Positions 5,825-9,295 of a stretch of 9,295 nucleotides of DNA are shown here, piece by piece; positions within the stretch are counted from its first letter, which is position 1, and each line of letters begins with the position of its first letter. The position numbers and the translations under genes are program-made. The DNA is from Clostridiales bacterium. GTDB taxonomy: Bacteria > Bacillota > Clostridia > Oscillospirales > Oscillospiraceae. Under the pieces are notes generated by a model. That model ran no database searches and was not told the DNA's origin. It saw nothing but the letters and a program-made list of their open reading frames with translations. Location of the stretch: assembly GCA_012516225.1 (NCBI GenBank), contig JAAYWX010000021.1:1-9295 (forward strand). The letters are read 5' to 3'.

Positions 5825-7027
5825 TTACTTTGAAACGATGTCTTTAGTATCCCTTGCAATTACAAGTTCCTCATTGGTGGGGATAACAAGGAGCTTAACC
5901 TTGCTGTCCGAAGTTGAGATGAAAACTTCCTCTCCGCGCTTTGAATTTGCTTCCGGATCAACCTTGCAGCCGAGATAGGTCAGATATTCGCATATGGCGG
6001 CTCTTGTGCCCTTGCTGTTTTCGCCTATTCCCGCGGTGAATATAATAGCATCAACTCCGTTCATAGCGGCGACATATGAACCGATAACCTTTGCAACACT
6101 ATAATGGAAAAGGTCAAGCGCAAGTTTCGCGTCCTTGTTTCCTTCCGCCGCGGCATTGTCAAGGTCGCGGAAGTCGCTGGAAACACCGGAAACGCCCAAA
6201 ACGCCGGACTTTTTATTCAGAATAGTCATTATTTCATCAATACTGTATCCGTATTTGTTCATCAAAAATTGTATTATGCCGCTGTCCAAATCTCCGCAGC
6301 GGGTACCCATAGGAAGACCAACAAGAGGAGTAAAGCCCATGGATGTATCAACGCTCTTGCCGCCTTCAATGGCACAGATGGAGCTGCCGTTTCCCATATG
6401 GCAGGATATAAGCTTAAGCTGTTCAATAGGCTTGCCCATCAACGCCGCTGCGCGTGCCGAAACATAACGGTGGCTTGTACCATGGAAACCATATCGGCGG
6501 ATCTTGTCCTTTTCGTAATACTCTTTGGGAATAGCGTAAGTAAACGCCTTGCCCGGCATTGTCTGATGGAAAGCCGTATCGAAAACCACTACCTGCGGAA
6601 CTTTGTCGCCCATAACTTTCTTGCATGCTTCAATTCCGGTGATGTTTGCCGGATTGTGAAGGGGGGCAAGCGGAGTGCATGCCTCGATTGCTTTCAGAAC
6701 CTCGTCTGTAATAAGGACGGATGACGAGAAGAATTCTCCGCCATGAACCACACGATGACCGACGGCATTAATTTCCGACATTGAAGAAACAACGCCATAT
6801 TCGTGGCTTGTAAGCTTTTCTATAACGGCAGAAATTGCCTCGGCATGGGTTGGAAGGCTGATATCTTCATCAAAAACCTTTTTCCCTTCGACAAGAGGGG
6901 TGTGCTTCAAATGTCCGTCAATCCCTATGCGCTCGCAAAGTCCTTTTGCCAGAACCTTTTCCCCGTCCATATCGAAAAGCTGATACTTCAACGATGAACT
7001 TCCTGCGTTTATGACCAAAATTTTCAT
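5825..7027 (-). CDS. ackA: Acetate kinase
   Basis: This 400-residue cytoplasmic enzyme interconverts acetyl phosphate plus ADP with acetate plus ATP, the ATP-yielding last step of acetate fermentation. Family landmarks are in place: N7 in the first strand (VINAGSSSLKYQ), R92 in GHRVVHGG, the catalytic aspartate D150 in VVFDTAFH, H182 in FHGTSHRYV, R243 in MGTRCGDLD, the FTAGIGENS segment and the C-terminal TNEELVIARDT. The length matches the usual 395-400 residues and there are no interruptions. The start is MKILVINAG at 7027, preceded by AAAGGGA (plus 7035-7041) with 7-nt spacing; a frame opening six codons earlier at 7045 would start before that site. No phosphotransacetylase gene is adjacent in the window, so pta must lie elsewhere. 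It ends with TAA, showing that TAA functions as a stop here. Confidence 0.97.
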   Translation of the reverse strand: MKILVINAGSSSLKYQLFDMDGEKVLAKGLCERIGIDGHLKHTPLVEGKKVFDEDISLPTHAEAISAVIEKLTSHEYGVVSSMSEINAVGHRVVHGGEFFSSSVLITDEVLKAIEACTPLAPLHNPANITGIEACKKVMGDKVPQVVVFDTAFHQTMPGKAFTYAIPKEYYEKDKIRRYGFHGTSHRYVSARAAALMGKPIEQLKLISCHMGNGSSICAIEGGKSVDTSMGFTPLVGLPMGTRCGDLDSGIIQFLMNKYGYSIDEIMTILNKKSGVLGVSGVSSDFRDLDNAAAEGNKDAKLALDLFHYSVAKVIGSYVAAMNGVDAIIFTAGIGENSKGTRAAICEYLTYLGCKVDPEANSKRGEEVFISTSDSKVKLLVIPTNEELVIARDTKDIVSK

Positions 7028-7073
7028 ATCGCTATCCCTTTCCATATTGTTTTCCCATCGGGTAAAATGTAAA

Positions 7074-7092
7074 ATAGTAAATAAATTACTAT
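7074..7092. promoter_or_regulatory. Palindromic element upstream of ackA
   Basis: A perfect 7-bp dyad, ATAGTAA / TTACTAT, surrounds ATAAA, centred about 56 nt upstream of the ackA start. It could be an operator, or a weak AT-rich hairpin in the leader. No convincing -35/-10 pair for ackA could be fixed around it, so the role is open. Confidence 0.35.
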
Positions 7093-7193
7093 AAAATCAC
7101 ACCTTGCTATTTTAATCCAAGTTTGCGCCAAAAATCAAGCCTTTTTGTGACTTTTTTAAGTATTTTTAAATGGCATGCAAATATTTTGAATAT

Positions 7194-7211
7194 TTTCAGG
7201 GAAGCCTGAAA
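7194..7211. repeat. Small hairpin in the ackA-tmcAL intergenic region
   Basis: TTTCAGG and CCTGAAA are perfectly complementary around GAAG, giving a 7-bp stem and tetraloop. The hairpin lies inside a wider arrangement: AAATATT-ttg-AATATTT just before it (7179-7195) and the self-complementary GCATGC at both 7173-7178 and 7228-7233. If transcribed towards tmcAL this would be a structured leader about 75 nt before the start codon. There is no T-run after it on the plus strand, so it is unlikely to be a plus-strand terminator. Confidence 0.35.
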
Positions 7212-7286
7212 CGTCGTCAGTAAAAAAGCATGCGGATATTCCAAACGGACTTGCATAAAAATCTCTCTCGGATACAGGAGGAAAAT

Positions 7287-8474
7287 ATGAAAATTATCGG
7301 TATAATCGCAGAATACAACCCTTTTCATAACGGGCATATGTATCATATAGAAGAGAGCAGAAAATCCGTTTCTGAAGATACGGCCGTAGTCTGTGTAATG
7401 TCCGGCGACTTTGTGCAAAGAGGAGAGGCTGCAATTTTCTCCAAATACGCAAGAGCGGAAGCGGCTGTAATGTGCGGTGCAGACTTAGTATTGGAACTTC
7501 CGTTGCCTTGGGCGATTTCTTCAGCCGAAAAATTCTCGGAAGGGGCAGTAGGTCTTTTGGACGCACTTGGGTGCATCGATTATATAAGTTTCGGCAGCGA
7601 ATGCGGAGATTTGGAAATTCTCAGCAAAATTTCATCCTCACTTTTAAATCCTTCTGTACATGCAAGTATAGCCGACGAGCTGAAAACCGGAATTTCTTAC
7701 GCATCAGCAAGGCAGAATGCCGCCGCGAAACAAATCGGTGAGCTTGCCAAATACCTTTCAACACCTAACAATATTCTTGCAGTCGAATATTTGAAGGCAC
7801 TGCAAAATTTAGCCTCCGGCATTAAGCCCATAACTGTCAGAAGATTCGGCGCAGGTCATGATGAAGAAGGCGGGTCGGCATCAAGCATACGCGGGATGAT
7901 TGCTGCCGGAAAATCAATATCCGCTTATGTTCCTCATCGGGCTATGGAAGTCTATGCTCGGGAAACGGAGCAGGGAAGAGGTCCGGTAACAATGAGTTCA
8001 CTGGAATGTGCCATACTTTCTCGTCTGCGTATGCTTAAAGAAAGCGATTTTGCGTCACTGCCGGATTATGCTGAGGGACTTTCAAACAGAATATACTCTG
8101 CTGCCCGTACGGAAACATCACTTGAAAGTATTTATTCTTCCGTAAAAACTAAACGTTACGCTCTTTCAAGAATACGAAGAATGTGCATAAGCGCGGCTTT
8201 GGGCATAAAGGCCGGGGATACAGACGGAATTCCGCCTTTTGCCCGAATTCTTGCCTTAAACGAAAAAGGCAGAAATGTTGCCAAGATAATTTCCGAAAAA
8301 TCTTCAATACCGGTAATCGCAAAACCCGCAGCAGTCAGAAGACAGCCTTGCGAGTGCCAGAGAATATTTGAACTCGGCAGCGCCGCACATGACCTTTATG
8401 TTCTGGGCTATCGATCCTTGTCGGAGCACCGTGGTGACGCGGACTGGCGTGAAAGCCCGCGAATAATTAAATAA
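7287..8474 (+). CDS. tmcAL: tRNA(Met) cytidine acetate ligase (TmcAL)
   Basis: This 395-residue protein, formerly YlbM, activates acetate with ATP and acetylates the wobble cytidine of elongator tRNA-Met to N4-acetylcytidine. It therefore differs from the acetyl-CoA-dependent TmcA of enterobacteria. The nucleotidyltransferase fold opens with IIAEYNPFHNGHMYHI, where H14-x-G-H17 is the HxGH motif. It is followed by the highly conserved MSGDFVQRGE and a following SKYARAEAA. Further family segments are LSTPNNILAVEYLKAL and the A-S-S-I-R motif (SASSIRGMI). The C-terminal helical half binds tRNA in the known family structure. The length is slightly below the roughly 415 of the Bacillus enzyme, mostly at the C-terminus. 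CAGGAGG (7276-7282) fixes ATG 7287; a longer frame from 7230 lacks a ribosome binding site. It diverges from ackA, and both enzymes handle acetate. It ends with TAA. Confidence 0.93.
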   Translation: MKIIGIIAEYNPFHNGHMYHIEESRKSVSEDTAVVCVMSGDFVQRGEAAIFSKYARAEAAVMCGADLVLELPLPWAISSAEKFSEGAVGLLDALGCIDYISFGSECGDLEILSKISSSLLNPSVHASIADELKTGISYASARQNAAAKQIGELAKYLSTPNNILAVEYLKALQNLASGIKPITVRRFGAGHDEEGGSASSIRGMIAAGKSISAYVPHRAMEVYARETEQGRGPVTMSSLECAILSRLRMLKESDFASLPDYAEGLSNRIYSAARTETSLESIYSSVKTKRYALSRIRRMCISAALGIKAGDTDGIPPFARILALNEKGRNVAKIISEKSSIPVIAKPAAVRRQPCECQRIFELGSAAHDLYVLGYRSLSEHRGDADWRESPRIIK

Positions 8475-8537
8475 GTATAGACCCGGCAAAATTTACAGCC
8501 TAAATTTGTATAAAACTTATATTTTTGTTTCAATTGC

Positions 8538-8566
8538 TTGCATTTGTAACCGTTTTGTTATATTAT
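8538..8566 (+). promoter_or_regulatory. Sigma-A promoter of the substrate-binding protein gene
   Basis: TTGCAT (8538-8543) and TATTAT (8561-8566) are spaced by 17 nt, each close to consensus. The start would be near 8573, giving a leader of about 45 nt with AGGAG at 8608-8612 before ATG 8618. No obvious terminator follows tmcAL (8475-8537 is AT-rich with only weak dyads), so some read-through from tmcAL is possible. Confidence 0.78.
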
Positions 8567-8617
8567 ACAAAGGAAAAATCATAATAGAGTCTAAAAATTT
8601 TATTGATAGGAGTTCAA

Positions 8618-9295
8618 ATGAAAAAGATTCTGTTATTGGTATTGTCGCTTTGTCTTGTTGCGGCACTGCTGATATTTTGCGGGGCCGTTGAGCGAGACAA
8701 AAATATATTCGGAAGTACGGATGAAAAAGAAAACACAATATATATAGGCGTAATTGAGCCGTTAACCGGCGATGATGCTCCCGGGGCCATGCGGGAAGTA
8801 CTTGGGTTTAGATATGCCAATGCAGTATGCCCCACAGTCGATATAAACGGTGTGACATACAACGTTAAACTTCTTGAGGCGGACAGTATGTCCTCTGAAA
8901 ATGGCTCTGAAAATGCCGCGAAATCGCTGATATACTCAAATGTGGCAGCGGTTTTGGGGGCTTATGACTCCGAAAATGCATCATACTGCCTGCCGCTTTT
9001 TGAAAAAGAAAAAATTCCGGTAATAGGCGTTTCTTGCTCAAGCCCTAAGATAGATGCGGACAACTTTTTCCGTATGTGCTTTACAGACAGTTTCCAGTGT
9101 GGTGCCGCCGCAAATCTTGCATATAGTATGGACTGCAGAAAGGCGGCTGTTCTTACGCAGACGGCTGATGTATATTCAAAAGCAGCGGGAAAAATCTTCG
9201 CCGATGAATTTTCCCGTTTGGGCGGAGAAGTTGTCAATTTAAGCTTTCAGTCCGGACAGGAAAACTTCAAGGCGCTTGCTGAGGAGATAAAGGAC
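8618..9295 (+). CDS. Branched-chain amino-acid-type ABC transporter substrate-binding protein (partial, 3' end outside)
   Basis: The first 226 codons of a secreted receptor of the LivK/Leu-Ile-Val-binding family (periplasmic-binding fold I) are present, open to the window edge. Residues 1-25 are a signal peptide: KK followed by a long hydrophobic run ending in LIFCGA. C21 could be a lipid anchor, but phenylalanine at the -1 position makes the lipobox poor, so lipoprotein status is uncertain. The mature start YIGVIEPLTGDDA matches the family's opening strand and ligand loop. Later segments are VAAVLGAYDSENA, EKEKIPVIGVSCSSP and the FADEFSRLGGEVV strand, which are typical of lobe 1 and the crossover to lobe 2. 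The ligand cannot be told. AGGAG at 8608-8612 sets the start. Permease and ATPase genes would be expected downstream but are not visible. Confidence 0.85.
   Translation, partial: MKKILLLVLSLCLVAALLIFCGAVERDKNIFGSTDEKENTIYIGVIEPLTGDDAPGAMREVLGFRYANAVCPTVDINGVTYNVKLLEADSMSSENGSENAAKSLIYSNVAAVLGAYDSENASYCLPLFEKEKIPVIGVSCSSPKIDADNFFRMCFTDSFQCGAAANLAYSMDCRKAAVLTQTADVYSKAAGKIFADEFSRLGGEVVNLSFQSGQENFKALAEEIKD

Noticed and set aside
6104..6724. 206-residue open frame on the plus strand opposite ackA
   Set aside because: It is antisense to a clear, full-length acetate kinase, has no ribosome binding site and resembles no protein family; it is a shadow frame.
7230..7286. N-terminal extension of TmcAL from ATG 7230
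   Set aside because: The conserved N-terminus begins at 7287 directly after a strong CAGGAGG; the extra 19 codons have no ribosome binding site or family support.
1..9295. CRISPR arrays, insertion sequences, tRNA genes or phage genes
   Set aside because: No regularly spaced repeats, transposase-like frames, terminal inverted repeats or tRNA cloverleaf/T-loop sequences were seen; gene content is core metabolism.

Overview
The window looks like chromosomal DNA of an anaerobic, low-to-mid GC Clostridia-type Firmicute. The pointers are sigma-A promoters of the TTGACA/TATAAT type, strong AGGAGG-like ribosome binding sites, a stand-alone MetH activation protein, a bifunctional homocysteine methyltransferase/MTHFR of the YitJ type, acetate kinase, and TmcAL (YlbM), a Firmicute tRNA-modifying enzyme. 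The genus cannot be fixed from the sequence.

Layout, left to right. Positions 1-76 carry the 5' part of RNase P RNA (rnpB, minus strand), with its promoter at 82-110. Back to back with it, a promoter at 159-187 drives a plus-strand B12-dependent methionine/folate operon. This holds the MetH activation protein (215-901), MetH (885-3248) and a homocysteine methyltransferase-MTHFR fusion (3262-5025), and ends at a hairpin terminator (5041-5082). Next comes a ferritin-like diiron protein (5234-5740), which converges on acetate kinase (5825-7027, minus) across a near-perfect bidirectional terminator (5743-5795). tmcAL (7287-8474, plus) diverges from ackA. A substrate-binding protein of the LivK/periplasmic-binding type starts at 8618 under its own promoter and runs off the window.

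The most striking observation is that the two large operon genes are each interrupted once by an in-frame TAA (2589-2591 in metH, 3484-3486 in the fusion gene). The same frame continues on the far side with clear homology, no frameshift and no loss of visible catalytic residues. Read through, both proteins have the lengths expected for their families (787 and 587 positions). TAA also ends ackA, tmcAL and the fusion gene itself in the normal way, so a global reassignment of TAA is unlikely. The choices are recent nonsense mutation of the methionine branch, assembly or sequencing error, or local readthrough/ochre suppression. The sequence alone cannot separate these.

Functionally, the fusion protein's MTHFR half would make methyl-tetrahydrofolate. 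MetH would move the methyl group through cobalamin to homocysteine, and the upstream activation protein would re-methylate oxidised cobalamin. ackA (acetate/acetyl phosphate/ATP) and tmcAL (acetate plus ATP to acetylate the tRNA-Met wobble cytidine) share acetate as a metabolite.
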